NCBI GenBank assembly: GCA_003150035.1
Contig: QALR01000026.1
Location: forward strand, 124,001-188,000
Length of the DNA: 64,000 nucleotides
DNA from: Clostridiales bacterium
GTDB lineage: Bacteria; Bacillota; Clostridia; Oscillospirales; CAG-272
Direction of reading: 5' to 3'
Shown piece by piece: positions 15,054 through 23,770 of the stretch. Under the pieces are notes generated by a model that did no database searches, was not told the DNA's origin, and saw only the letters and a list, made by a program, of their open reading frames with translations. Positions within the stretch are counted from its first letter, which is position 1, and each line of letters starts with the position of its first letter. A program made the translations under genes and the position numbers.

Positions 15054-16853
15054 ATGAAATTTAGAAAGAAACTATTTGCCAACATCGGGTATACCGGAAA
15101 AATGATTGTTCTGATGTGGCAGAATGATAAAATGTATCTTTTTTATATGCTCTTAGACATTATAGCCTATTCCAGTCTCCCCTTTATTAGCATGTACTTG
15201 GTGCAGCAATCGATTCAAATGCTGGAGGCGGGGGCAGAGTTTCGGCTGTATGTGCCCGTTGTCTTGGGGTTTATTGCAGCTTATTGTGCTATGAGCTGCC
15301 TGCACAATTATCTGAATTATAAGCGGGATCTGCATGCCAACGTGATTTCCTTTCGATTATACCAAAATCTTTTTGAAAAAACGTTATCCATTGACTATGA
15401 AATGCTTTTGGATAAGGACATCCAAGAAAAAAAAGAACTCGCGCATAAAATCATTGTGAACAATCAGTTTTCCCAGATTGTCAATAACTTTCATAACTTT
15501 ATATCGAAAGTGATCGTTTTGGTCGGACTGATCGCTGTCTTATCGCAAATCGATTTTTGGATTTTGATCATCACGCTTGCAATCGTTGTGGTAAATACGG
15601 CTGTCGCAAGATACAGGAATAAATTTCGCCGCGCGATCGATGTGGATTTGAACCCGCTTCAGCGAAGAGTTATGTACTTTTTTAATATAGGCTCTTCTTT
15701 TTCTTTTATCAAAGAAATCAAGACCTACAAAATGGAAAAAGAACTGCTTAGCCGGTACTCTGCCATACAAAGTGATATATGCAAAGGGCTTGATAAAACG
15801 ATTCATTTGTCTCTTGCCGGATACATCATTGCCAATGTGATGAATCTCTTGCTGGACGGGGTGGCCTATACATATTTAGGGTTTCGTGTGCTGGTCAGCA
15901 AAACTATGAGCATTGCGAATTTTTCGATGTTTTTGAATGCAATCTATAATTTTAATTCTGCTGTGGGAACCATTATCGGAACTTTTGAGAATATGTCTGC
16001 CAACGGACGCTACTTACAGGATTATTTTGATTTTATGGCCTTAAAGACGATGAGAGACAAAGCAGGAAATGAACTGCGTGCGCTTCCGGAAAGCAAGTCC
16101 TATTCTTTTGCCTTTGACAACGTAAGCTATCGCTATCCTCACCAAGAAAACTATGCTTTGCGCAATGTAAGTTTCGTCATCGAGCCGAATGAAAAGATTG
16201 CGATTGTCGGAGAAAACGGGGCAGGAAAAACGACGTTGACACTGCTTCTGATGCGAATGGTTGAGCCTACGGAAGGAAGAATACTGCTCAATGGTGTCGA
16301 TATCCGTGAGTATGACGAGAGTGAATATCGAAATTTGTTTTCAACCGTTTTTCAAGATTATAAGCTGTTTTCCTTTACCATTCAGGATAATATCACGGCA
16401 TTGAGCAATGTGAATGCTTCACGAATGGAAAGTGCCATAAACCGTTCTGGAATAAGAAAGAAAATTTCTGCTTTGGATAAGGGTGCCCATACCTATATCG
16501 ATAAGCTTTATGATAACGACGGTGTGGTCTTGTCCGGCGGCGAATCTCAGCGTCTTGCTATCGCAAGGGCGCTTTATAAGGGCGCGCCGATATATGTGCT
16601 GGATGAGCCGACTGCGGCTTTGGACCCAAGAATGGAAAACGAAATTTATATGAAATTTAGGGACATTACGGAAGAAAAAACGACATTCTATATTACGCAC
16701 CGGCTTGCCAGCACACATTTCTGCGACCGCATTATCGTCTTAAAAGACGGGGAAATAGAAGAAATAGGGAGCCATTCCGAGCTTATGCATAGCGACGGAT
16801 ATTATGCGGAGCTGTATAATATGCAGGCACAATACTATTATGAAAAATCATGA
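15054..16853 (+). CDS. ABC exporter (fused permease and ATPase)
   Basis: 599 aa. N-terminal six-helix exporter domain (hydrophobic stretches at about 23-45, 62-82, 140-190, 255-280), then a nucleotide-binding domain: Walker A GENGAGKTT (about 385), Q-loop FQDYKLFSFT, signature LSGGESQRLAIARALY (about 495), Walker B IYVLDEPTAALD (about 512), switch TFYITHR. Half-transporter that should dimerise; such lone Clostridial exporters often secrete peptides or lipids, but no substrate gene is adjacent. AAGGAGGG precedes the ATG. Codon use is clearly AT-richer than in neighbouring genes and 24-bp direct repeats bracket it, so it looks horizontally acquired. Confidence 0.93.
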   Translation: MKFRKKLFANIGYTGKMIVLMWQNDKMYLFYMLLDIIAYSSLPFISMYLVQQSIQMLEAGAEFRLYVPVVLGFIAAYCAMSCLHNYLNYKRDLHANVISFRLYQNLFEKTLSIDYEMLLDKDIQEKKELAHKIIVNNQFSQIVNNFHNFISKVIVLVGLIAVLSQIDFWILIITLAIVVVNTAVARYRNKFRRAIDVDLNPLQRRVMYFFNIGSSFSFIKEIKTYKMEKELLSRYSAIQSDICKGLDKTIHLSLAGYIIANVMNLLLDGVAYTYLGFRVLVSKTMSIANFSMFLNAIYNFNSAVGTIIGTFENMSANGRYLQDYFDFMALKTMRDKAGNELRALPESKSYSFAFDNVSYRYPHQENYALRNVSFVIEPNEKIAIVGENGAGKTTLTLLLMRMVEPTEGRILLNGVDIREYDESEYRNLFSTVFQDYKLFSFTIQDNITALSNVNASRMESAINRSGIRKKISALDKGAHTYIDKLYDNDGVVLSGGESQRLAIARALYKGAPIYVLDEPTAALDPRMENEIYMKFRDITEEKTTFYITHRLASTHFCDRIIVLKDGEIEEIGSHSELMHSDGYYAELYNMQAQYYYEKS

Positions 16854-16868
16854 AAAGGGGAGCGCCAA
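16845..16868 (+). repeat. 24-bp direct repeat, right copy
   Basis: Partner of 14937-14960 (22/24). It includes the ABC stop codon and the left arm of the terminator at 16853-16881. Confidence 0.7.
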
Positions 16869-16881
16869 GCGTTCCCCTTTT
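16853..16881. terminator. Terminator after the ABC gene
   Basis: aaaaggggagcg pairs with cgttcccctttt (12 bp, one G-T), 5-nt loop, T-run. Probably the original terminator of the XRE gene before insertion of the ABC segment (inference). Confidence 0.75.
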
Positions 16882-16947
16882 TCTCTCCGCGCGACGGAGA
16901 GCACCGTCCGTGTTCCGATACGCCCCGGCAAAGGCAGCCCGGGGGGC

Positions 16948-18432
16948 CTATTCCGAATAGAACCGATAGCTGCCCTCCAGCGTATAGACGGCATCCTCCG
17001 AAAGGTCGGTATTTTGAATCACGGAAAAGTACGCCTTGTCATAGGTCCTTGTAAAAATCCCCTGCGTGCCGGTGTAGAAGCGCCTGTCACCGAGGTCGAC
17101 CGTGGGGTCGATTCTCATCTCAAGCGCATGGCCGCCGCTTTGCAGGACAAGCGCCGTCGCCGTCTTGTCGCCGCAGTCGGTCGCCGTCGAAGCGTCAAAA
17201 AGCGCCCGATTTGTCCCTCCGATATAGTGGCCCGTACCGCGCCACGGGGAGAGCGTCGTGCATTGAAAGCCGTACCATGTGGCGACCGTCACATCCTCAA
17301 GCGGAATCAGGTCCACATGGGTGTGAAAGCGCACGCCGTCGAAAAGGAGCCTGTGACATTCGCGCAGCACCTCGCGTCCCGTACCGTCGGATTTTTTGGT
17401 ATTGTACGCCTGCACATAATTGGTCCAGACCGCCTCGATCCGCTCGCAGTAGCCCTCCGTATCCGCGACTTCCCTGCCGTCCGCGAAAAACTTAAGCTCC
17501 GCACAGCGCGCGGTCGGCGTGCCGCCAGACCCGGTATTGGTGTATTCGTGATTGCCTCCGGTAAAATGGCCGGAGCTCACGGCATCCCCGTCGATACCCG
17601 ATTTCGCCGCCATAACGAAGGGAGAATGCCAATCGCTCGTTGTCGTGACGGCGACCGTCCCGCCGCTGTAGTCCGACGAGACAAACTCCGTCGTATTGTC
17701 GATAAACGCGAACTGATAGAAGTCAAACAGATTGTTGCCGCCTTTCCTTTTCAGACGAACGCGCATATCCTTCACCGCGGAATACTTGTATATGACGTCC
17801 AAAACATCGCCGTCGATATGATAATACACCGGCTTTGTGAGCCTGTCCACGCGCGAATTCAGAAACTCGATCTGCGTATCGAGAAAATAGTCGTAATAGC
17901 GCTCATATTCCTCCGGCATCGCGCTTCCTTTGACAAGCATACAGGTCCGGTTGACCTCGAAAAGGGTCAGCCCCTTATAAATGGCGTAATTGAACCGAAG
18001 ATATTTCGCACCGGCAGGCGTCGTAAACGAATTGGACGTTGTCCCGCTGATATAGTCCCCATCCTCATCGTAGAAAAACACGCCGTAGGAAGCGTCCGCC
18101 CACGGCTTGGTGTAGCCGCCCTGTGCCGGCACAAGCCCTAGCCAATACGCGGTCGACGGTTCCACTTCGATTTTTGCCGTGCAGTGATAGGAATTGTCAA
18201 ACTGTGTCGTCGAAGACGGAACACCGTTCACATAGTAATGCGGACTTATGGTGTCGTCCGTCTGCCCTACGGAATCATACAGATTCACCGAGGTTTTATG
18301 GAGAATATGTCCGAACGATGTCTTTTCCGGCGTAATGGCGCCGTCCGCAATCGCCGTCCCGTTCCTTGCAGCAGCGTCGGCAATCTCATATTCCGTCTGT
18401 GTTTTGTTGTCAAAAATTTTGATAATCTTCAT
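16948..18432 (-). CDS. Phage tail/baseplate-like structural protein
   Basis: 494 aa from the ATG at 18432 (GGAGGGACCT before it). Begins MKIIKIFDNKTQTEYEIADA, an opening seen in Clostridial phage minor structural proteins, then an AITPEKTSF-type linker, beta-rich domains (residues ~45-165 with a sugar-binding-like GLVPAQGGYTKPW segment), a coiled linker (EFLNSRVDRLTKPV) and a C-terminal lamin-like or fibre domain (GGTNRALFDASTATDCGDKT). No signal peptide or TM. The start lies 11 nt beyond the stop of the upstream small gene, so the two are translated together. It looks like a tail fibre or upper baseplate protein left from a prophage, or domesticated; family not named with certainty. Confidence 0.6.
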   Translation of the reverse strand: MKIIKIFDNKTQTEYEIADAAARNGTAIADGAITPEKTSFGHILHKTSVNLYDSVGQTDDTISPHYYVNGVPSSTTQFDNSYHCTAKIEVEPSTAYWLGLVPAQGGYTKPWADASYGVFFYDEDGDYISGTTSNSFTTPAGAKYLRFNYAIYKGLTLFEVNRTCMLVKGSAMPEEYERYYDYFLDTQIEFLNSRVDRLTKPVYYHIDGDVLDVIYKYSAVKDMRVRLKRKGGNNLFDFYQFAFIDNTTEFVSSDYSGGTVAVTTTSDWHSPFVMAAKSGIDGDAVSSGHFTGGNHEYTNTGSGGTPTARCAELKFFADGREVADTEGYCERIEAVWTNYVQAYNTKKSDGTGREVLRECHRLLFDGVRFHTHVDLIPLEDVTVATWYGFQCTTLSPWRGTGHYIGGTNRALFDASTATDCGDKTATALVLQSGGHALEMRIDPTVDLGDRRFYTGTQGIFTRTYDKAYFSVIQNTDLSEDAVYTLEGSYRFYSE

Positions 18433-18443
18433 AGGTCCCTCCG

Positions 18444-18908
18444 TCATCCCAGAAAAAGCGTTTCGCCTGTCACATAAACAGGCGTCCCCGTTTCAAGCGC
18501 GTCAAATTCCGCCTCCAACGCCTCTGCCTTATTAACCGCGCCCGCTACCATGCTGCTGAGCGTTTCATATACCGTAGAGGACGGCGCCGGCGGCGCCGTG
18601 CCGTCGCTGTACCCTGACTCCCAAACGAGCAGCGGTGCGCTGTCCGCCGTCATCAGATTCCCTCCGAAAATAGAAACCAACCATACGCCCGCCGACAAAA
18701 CAGGCATGTCTGCGCTTGCGATGGCATCGTCTGTCAGAACGACATGATACACCGTGGCATCTTTTCGAAAAATAGCGGTTTTGACAAGTCCATCCCATTC
18801 CGGGCTGAAAGCAAAGGTGCAGCCGATGAAATTGCGGCTTCCTGCCACCACGTGCGCATGGTCTGCTCTCGCAATATGCTGCTTGTTTACCTGAAATTCG
18901 AGATTCAT
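18444..18908 (-). CDS. Small phage baseplate-like protein (BppU N-terminal-like)
   Basis: 154 aa. The N-terminal ~110 residues are a beta-sandwich: MNLEFQVNKQHIARADHAHV, then FIGCTFAFSPEWDGLVKTAI, matching the pattern of N-terminal domains of phage upper-baseplate proteins, in which an applied 'strain' of strands is followed by a proline-rich hinge (TAPPAPSSTVYE) and a short helical coil ending in a glycine tail. GGAGGAGG precedes the ATG. It is followed 11 nt later by the larger phage-like protein, which probably attaches to it. Confidence 0.55.
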   Translation of the reverse strand: MNLEFQVNKQHIARADHAHVVAGSRNFIGCTFAFSPEWDGLVKTAIFRKDATVYHVVLTDDAIASADMPVLSAGVWLVSIFGGNLMTADSAPLLVWESGYSDGTAPPAPSSTVYETLSSMVAGAVNKAEALEAEFDALETGTPVYVTGETLFLG

Positions 18909-19057
18909 AAAAGCCTCCTCCTCCGCTCCATGCGGTTTGATTTTTTATAATCATTTGTTTTTTAACAGGAAACAAATATCAAAATTAGCAAAAACATATG
19001 TTTATATTATTTTACATCAGTTTCCCCATGAAAAGCAAGGAAAGCAAGTGAAATCGT

Positions 19058-19444
19058 TTATTCTTCTGTAAAAATCTTTTCAAAATCAAAAAGCGCGATA
19101 TCATGAACGTAGTGCGCGTTACGCTCACTCATGCCTCCACAGCTCTCTGCAACCTTCGCCCATGTATCGCCAAGGATATATCTTCTGCGCAGAACCGCAC
19201 GCGCAACAGGGTCCTGTATTTCATCGATCATCCTTGTCGCGTCGAGCTTTTTTTGCGTCAAAGTTCGAATCAAGCGTTCTAGCTCAACTTCCCTTTCCAA
19301 AATTTCATCCGCCTCCGATGTTCCGGAAGAGTACCCGCCTGCCGCCTGCCAATACGCTAGCTCCGCCGTTTTTTCTCCGATTTCCGTCCCATACCAAAGC
19401 AGACTTTCCAAATATTTCTTTCCCCTCAAGTCTTCCTTTTTCAT
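19058..19444 (-). CDS. Phage-type sigma-70 region-4-like regulator (DUF1492/ArpU-like)
   Basis: 128 aa from the ATG at 19444 (AGAGG 8 nt upstream; a GTG 9 nt earlier is inside the ribosome site). A helical N-terminus (about 35-80, EILEREVELERLIRTLTQKK) leads to a C-terminal HTH: DPVARAVLRRRYILGDTWAK then ESCGGMSERNAHYVHD, the sigma region-4 pattern of phage late-gene activators. It presumably once controlled phage structural genes; the two phage-like genes lie directly downstream on the same strand. AT-richer than surrounding housekeeping genes. Confidence 0.75.
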   Translation of the reverse strand: MKKEDLRGKKYLESLLWYGTEIGEKTAELAYWQAAGGYSSGTSEADEILEREVELERLIRTLTQKKLDATRMIDEIQDPVARAVLRRRYILGDTWAKVAESCGGMSERNAHYVHDIALFDFEKIFTEE

Positions 19445-19598
19445 ACTTTTCACCTCTTGATCCCTCTTTTTGTTTGGAACTTTTGTTCGCTTATTTTACC
19501 ATAATATTCGCAATTTGTCAATATATTTCTGTAAAATAATTCCATCCACTCCTTAATTAAACGGAATTTTTTTCAATTCTCCAGGTTTCTATTCAAAG

Positions 19599-19632
19599 AA
19601 ATGGCCCAAGAGAAAGACCTCTCGGACCATTT
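19599..19632. terminator. Imperfect hairpin in AT-rich gap
   Basis: aaatggcccaagag pairs with ctctcggaccattt with two mismatches, 6-nt loop. In the 19445-19753 gap nothing else could be assigned; a possible peptide frame with no start or family was seen. Confidence 0.45.
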
Positions 19633-19753
19633 TCTAATCGCAAATCGCTTTTCCTATTCGGTCAAAATTCCCGCACAGCACCCGTCGCGCGTACCCCACC
19701 GGGAAGGCCCCGGTAAGTGGAGAATCGTTCCAATCGACCATGAAGCGGCACTT

Positions 19754-19975
19754 TCATAAAAAGCACCGCATGATACCCACCGACCATAACCATCGCCTTC
19801 GCTTCTTTACAGGATAAAAAGCAAGAAACAGCTTGATGTATTCAGGTATTTTAGAAAGGTCGGGGAAAAAGAAATGTATTGCCACCGAATATTTGCTATT
19901 TTTATATGATATCTCTGTTGACGCCCTCACCGAAAACGGGAAACCAACGTCCGGGAAGTTACCCTCTTCTTTCAT
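19754..19975 (-). CDS. Hypothetical 73-aa protein
   Basis: The frame starts at ATG 19975 with AAGGA about 10 nt upstream and ends LWSVGIMRCFL. It is rich in aromatic and basic residues (VAIHFFFPDLSKIPEYIKLF, then KKRRR), which suggests a membrane-proximal or degraded product. No family is recognised. It lies just downstream of the frameshifted zincin gene in an AT-rich stretch with other decayed genes, so it may itself be a remnant. Confidence 0.3.
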   Translation of the reverse strand: MKEEGNFPDVGFPFSVRASTEISYKNSKYSVAIHFFFPDLSKIPEYIKLFLAFYPVKKRRRWLWSVGIMRCFL

Positions 19976-20064
19976 AGAAAAATATTCCTTAGTTTAGCAG
20001 CGATAGGGATATTCTACCCTCCTGCTGTGAGCGGCCCTGTCAAAATATTCATGTCTAGAATGGT

Positions 20065-20662
20065 TCATTGTTGACATCGGTAAAAATTTCCGAACATCTG
20101 TGCTCGATGTGGAATGTTTTTTAATATATAAAAAAACGAGAAAATGTCGGACCAAGCTAACGAAATGTTTAAGGCAACAAGCCAACATCCCAGCAGATAA
20201 TGTTGAAAAATAAAAAAAAGGAATAGCAAAAATTGATATGAGCAGAACCGGTGATATTAACACCAATAATTTCTGAGATTTTCTTAACCAAACACAATGA
20301 TCGACACCAATCGAAAAAGGAAACTTGAAGTTAAATATGATGACAGCGTTCTTGATTTTATGCGGTAGAATCAATAGATGAATCGCTTCATGTATAACAA
20401 CCAAAATTATTACGGATGTTACTGCTATTAAAAACAAATAGAAAAATAGCTGTATGGTACCTTCTTCGATGTTGAAAGCAGAACATAGATGATTTATATT
20501 TTTTGCCAAAAGCACCCCAAACGCTGCAAACAGCACGCAGTTGATTGGCATTATATATCTTTTATATGCTTTTTTCCAAATGTTCCAATAGCTGTATTCC
20601 TTGCGATCCGGATAGTTTTCTGAAACTTTGCGAATCAGATTTGAATAAACAGAATCAGTCAT
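20065..20662 (-). pseudogene. DUF3267-type putative zincin membrane protease, frameshifted at a T8 tract
   Basis: The intact part starts MTDSVYSNLIRKVSENYPDR at 20662 and contains TM helices (about 35-60, 73-95) and the zincin motif HEAIH inside IILVVIHEAIHLLILP, typical of DUF3267. The frame as read continues past the domain to 19994 with an unrelated basic tail. Removing one base from the T8 run (plus-strand A8 at 20212-20219) restores a family-like C-terminus (LVALNISLAWSDIFSFFYIL, then KNIPHRAQMFGNFYR) ending at TGA 20067-20065. So the gene carries a single-base frameshift, either real or a homopolymer error. Its start overlaps the end of the carrier-like frame upstream. Confidence 0.7.
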
Positions 20663-20870
20663 TATCTTCGTTTCGTTCCCCCGTTTGTTGTTCAACAATG
20701 GTGGATACGTTATCCATATCTCTTATAGACTCCAACATAAAAATCTCGTCGGGGAATGTCATCTTATAAACTTCTTCAAGTTTTACAATTATGGATAAAT
20801 CGAATGCCATTCTCTGTTGTGCCTGGAATGCCGCGACACACGTACTTTCCGTATTGGCAGAAAAGCTCAC
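20655..20870 (-). pseudogene. Degenerate acyl/peptidyl carrier protein-like remnant
   Basis: The last ~45 residues (DLSIIVKLEEVYKMTFPDEI, then FMLESIRDMDNVSTIVEQ) follow the helix II-IV pattern of carrier proteins. The phosphopantetheine attachment motif D-S-L is missing: the DNA there reads as if disturbed by small indels, and the upstream ~25 residues do not look like helix I. Its stop overlaps the start codon of the DUF3267 gene (aATGACTGA), implying translational coupling of the original pair. The 5' side abuts the 3' end of the DUF368 gene. Identification rests on pattern only. Confidence 0.4.
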
Positions 20871-21712
20871 TCCGAGGTCTCTTTCTTAGATATCCAAAAA
20901 ATAGCAAAAAATCCGGCAGCGGCGGTGAGAAGGCAAAGCGGAATCTCCCAACCGGTCGGCATGCCCGGGAAAAGCTCGGGCAACGAGCCGAGAATAAAAC
21001 CGAAAATCAGAAGATAGGTCCCCGTCGGATGACGCTTCATTGCACGCTCCAAGATCCCGGTTGTGAGAAAAATGCCGGCTACCGTTCCGATGACAAGCGG
21101 GATAAACGATAAAAGCGCCATCATATCAAGAGCGCTTACCGCTTCTGTCAGAGGTTCATAAATACCAAGGACCAGAAGCATCTGAGAAACGCTGATTCCC
21201 GGCAGGACCAACGCAACAGCGATAACAAGTCCTCCGACAAGCTGTATGAGAATGCCAAGCAATACAGAAAGGACCCCTTCCCCTCCAATCTCAAAAAGTC
21301 CCGACGGGATAAGGGAAATCAGCAGCGCCGCTGCCATTCCGATAATCGGATAGAGAAAAACCGATACACTCACACGCCTTACCCCGGCAGAACGGAAAAT
21401 AAGCGGCGCGCCCCCGACAACCGCCCCAAGAAAGAAAAACCGAGTCGGGAATGCACATGCTTCATTTTCCAATAGAAAGGTAATGAGCCTCGAAAACGCA
21501 AACAGTCCCACAAGCGCGCCGAGCAGGAACTTCAAAAGGAAAAAAATACTTTCACGGCGGCGCTGCTTTTGAAAGATCCCGTTTACAGAACCAATCAGGC
21601 GGTCATAAACGCCCAAAATCATCGCCATCGAGCCGCCGGAAACGCCCGGCACCGTCATGGTACCGCCGATCCATGCGCCGGCGGCGACCGTATAAATCGT
21701 GTTGATTTTCAT
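20867..21712 (-). CDS. DUF368 membrane protein (undecaprenyl-phosphate translocase family)
   Basis: 281 aa from the ATG at 21712 (AGGAA upstream). About eight TM helices arranged as two repeats, each opening with the family signature: TVPGVSGGSMAMILGVYDRL near the N-terminus and LVLPGISVSQMLLVLGIYEP in the second half. DUF368 proteins (PopT) were recently shown in Gram-positive bacteria to recycle undecaprenyl phosphate across the membrane, so it should support cell-wall lipid-carrier return. It ends just at the carrier-like remnant; upstream is an unrelated four-TM protein gene. Confidence 0.9.
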   Translation of the reverse strand: MKINTIYTVAAGAWIGGTMTVPGVSGGSMAMILGVYDRLIGSVNGIFQKQRRRESIFFLLKFLLGALVGLFAFSRLITFLLENEACAFPTRFFFLGAVVGGAPLIFRSAGVRRVSVSVFLYPIIGMAAALLISLIPSGLFEIGGEGVLSVLLGILIQLVGGLVIAVALVLPGISVSQMLLVLGIYEPLTEAVSALDMMALLSFIPLVIGTVAGIFLTTGILERAMKRHPTGTYLLIFGFILGSLPELFPGMPTGWEIPLCLLTAAAGFFAIFWISKKETSE

Positions 21713-21865
21713 AGGACAGGGTTCCTTTTCATTTAGGATCATACATAATACATGATAGCGGAAAAGAAACAAAAAATTCCGTTTCCTTCATAAAGAGAGG
21801 ATTCTTGAAATAACGAAAAAATCTTTTCTGTCAAACACAGACACATTGACGAGCCGGCTTCTTTT

Positions 21866-22363
21866 TTATTCTGTTTCTTTCGTAAAGAGCGCCAACGCGC
21901 AGCCTGCCGTGAAAATGGCACAAGCCACAAACAGAAGCGGCGTTGCCCAAGCGGTCAAATTGTGGACATAAGAAGCGCTCGTCACATAGTTGATGGAAGT
22001 CTCCGTCGCAACCTGACTGTCCGCGACCCGCCTGACCTCCCAATAATAAGAAAGCTTTTGAACAAACGGCACAAGAACGCCAAACGCCACAATCCCAAGG
22101 ACCGGAATCTTTCCTGTTTTCGCGTTCAGCCGCATCCGGTGAAGCAAAAACAGTGATAGGAGAAGCATCAGGACAAAACAGGCAGCCGATACCATCACAT
22201 CATCTAGCGGAAAATAAAACGTATTGCGAACGCCCTGCGGTGCGTTTTGCAGGGGCTTCAGCCATTTCTGAAAACAGGTAATCAGCACGACCGCCAAAAG
22301 ATAGACCCCGCTTATGATCCATGCGGCAGTCAACAGTTTTTTTGCAGCTTTTTTCTTTTCCAT
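21866..22363 (-). CDS. Four-TM membrane protein of unknown function
   Basis: 165 aa with a basic start (MEKKKAAKKL) and hydrophobic helices at about residues 11-31, 55-76, 86-105 and 137-158. No conserved catalytic motif or named family was recognised. GGAG lies 8 nt before the ATG, and the gene begins 2 nt after the glycyl-tRNA synthetase stop, so it is the distal gene of the PfkB-ruvX-glyS transcript. Context suggests nothing specific about its job. Confidence 0.7.
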   Translation of the reverse strand: MEKKKAAKKLLTAAWIISGVYLLAVVLITCFQKWLKPLQNAPQGVRNTFYFPLDDVMVSAACFVLMLLLSLFLLHRMRLNAKTGKIPVLGIVAFGVLVPFVQKLSYYWEVRRVADSQVATETSINYVTSASYVHNLTAWATPLLFVACAIFTAGCALALFTKETE

Positions 22364-22365
22364 AC

Positions 22366-23757
22366 TCAGAACTCCATTCTGTTTTCAATATAGGTGACCA
22401 AATCCTCGATACGGATTCTTTCCTGCTCCATCGTATCGCGATCACGGACTGTCACGCAGCCGTCATTTTCCGACTCAAAATCATAGGTGATACAAAACGG
22501 TGTGCCGATTTCATCCTCGCGGCGATAACGCTTGCCGATCGAACCCGCCTCGTCGTAATCCACGGCAAAATGCTTCGCGAGTCTGTCGTGAATCTCCCAT
22601 GCGGGCGCCGCAAGCTTTTTGGAAAGAGGCAAGACCGCCGCCTTCACCGGCGCAAGCGCCGGATGCAGATGCAGCACCGTGCGCACATCGCCCCCCTCAA
22701 GGACTTCCTCGTCATAGGCATCGACAAGGAAGGCAAGCGCGACGCGGTCGGCACCGAGAGATGGCTCAATCACATAAGGGATGTATTTCTCACCTGTCAC
22801 ATCATCGAAATATTCCATCGACTCGCCGCTGTGGTTCTGGTGCTGTGTCAGGTCATAATCCGTGCGGTCGGCAATCCCCCAAAGCTCGCCCCAACCGAAT
22901 GGGAACAGATATTCAAAATCTGTCGTCGCCTTGGAATAAAAGGAAAGCTCCTCCGGATCGTGGTCGCGAAGCCTCAGATTATCGCGGTTTAGACCGAGCG
23001 AATACAGAAATTCAGCGCAGGCATTTTTCCAATACGCAAACCATTCAAGATCCGTGCCAGGCTTGCAGAAAAACTCAAGCTCCATCTGCTCAAATTCACG
23101 AATCCGGAAAATAAAGTTGCCGGGTGTGATTTCATTGCGGAAGGATTTTCCAATCTGCGCGATGCCGAACGGCAGCTTACGGCGCGAGGTCCTTGCGACA
23201 TTCTTAAAATTGACAAAAATCCCCTGCGCCGTCTCGGGACGCAGATACAGCTCGCTTGTGGAATCCTCCGTCACACCCTGAAAGGTCTTGAACATCAAGT
23301 TGAATTGGCGGATATCCGTAAAATCATGGCTGCCGCAGTTCGGACATGCAATATTGTGTTCCTTGATATAGGCAGTAAGCTCGTCGTTGCTCCATCCGCC
23401 GGGGTTGACATCCAAGCCGTTCTGCGCAGCATAGTCCTCAATAAGCTTATCCGCGCGGTGACGCGTCTTGCAGGCCTTGCAGTCCATGAGCGGATCGGAA
23501 AATCCCCCAAGATGGCCCGACGCAACCCAAACCTCCGGGTTCATGAGAATCGCGCTGTCAAGACCCACGTTGTATTTGGACTCCTGAACGAATTTCTTCC
23601 ACCAAGCTTTTTTGATATTGTTTTTGTACTCAACACCGAGCGGTCCATAGTCCCAGCTGTTGGCAAGCCCGCCGTAAATTTCCGAGCCAGGGTAAACAAA
23701 GCCCCGGGTCTTGCAAAGTGCAACGATTTTTTCCATGGTTTTCTTGGAATTATCCAT
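22366..23757 (-). CDS. glyS: Glycyl-tRNA synthetase (single-chain alpha2 type)
   Basis: 463 aa, normal for the alpha2 class IIa enzyme. Landmarks: start KIVALCKTRGFVYPGSEIYG; motif 1 region with the zinc-knuckle-like CKACKTRHRAD and CPNCGSHDF; motif 2 FRNEITPGNFIFRIREFEQM; glycine site ELWGIADRTDYDLTQH; motif 3 PYVIEPSLGADRVALAFL; anticodon-binding C-terminus. It charges tRNA-Gly in the cytosol. GAGG precedes the ATG, and the start lies 13 nt after ruvX, so it is read from the upstream operon promoter at 25381; no T-box was seen, as expected with such a short gap. Confidence 0.97.
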   Translation of the reverse strand: MDNSKKTMEKIVALCKTRGFVYPGSEIYGGLANSWDYGPLGVEYKNNIKKAWWKKFVQESKYNVGLDSAILMNPEVWVASGHLGGFSDPLMDCKACKTRHRADKLIEDYAAQNGLDVNPGGWSNDELTAYIKEHNIACPNCGSHDFTDIRQFNLMFKTFQGVTEDSTSELYLRPETAQGIFVNFKNVARTSRRKLPFGIAQIGKSFRNEITPGNFIFRIREFEQMELEFFCKPGTDLEWFAYWKNACAEFLYSLGLNRDNLRLRDHDPEELSFYSKATTDFEYLFPFGWGELWGIADRTDYDLTQHQNHSGESMEYFDDVTGEKYIPYVIEPSLGADRVALAFLVDAYDEEVLEGGDVRTVLHLHPALAPVKAAVLPLSKKLAAPAWEIHDRLAKHFAVDYDEAGSIGKRYRREDEIGTPFCITYDFESENDGCVTVRDRDTMEQERIRIEDLVTYIENRMEF

Positions 23758-23770
23758 TGTAATATCCTCT

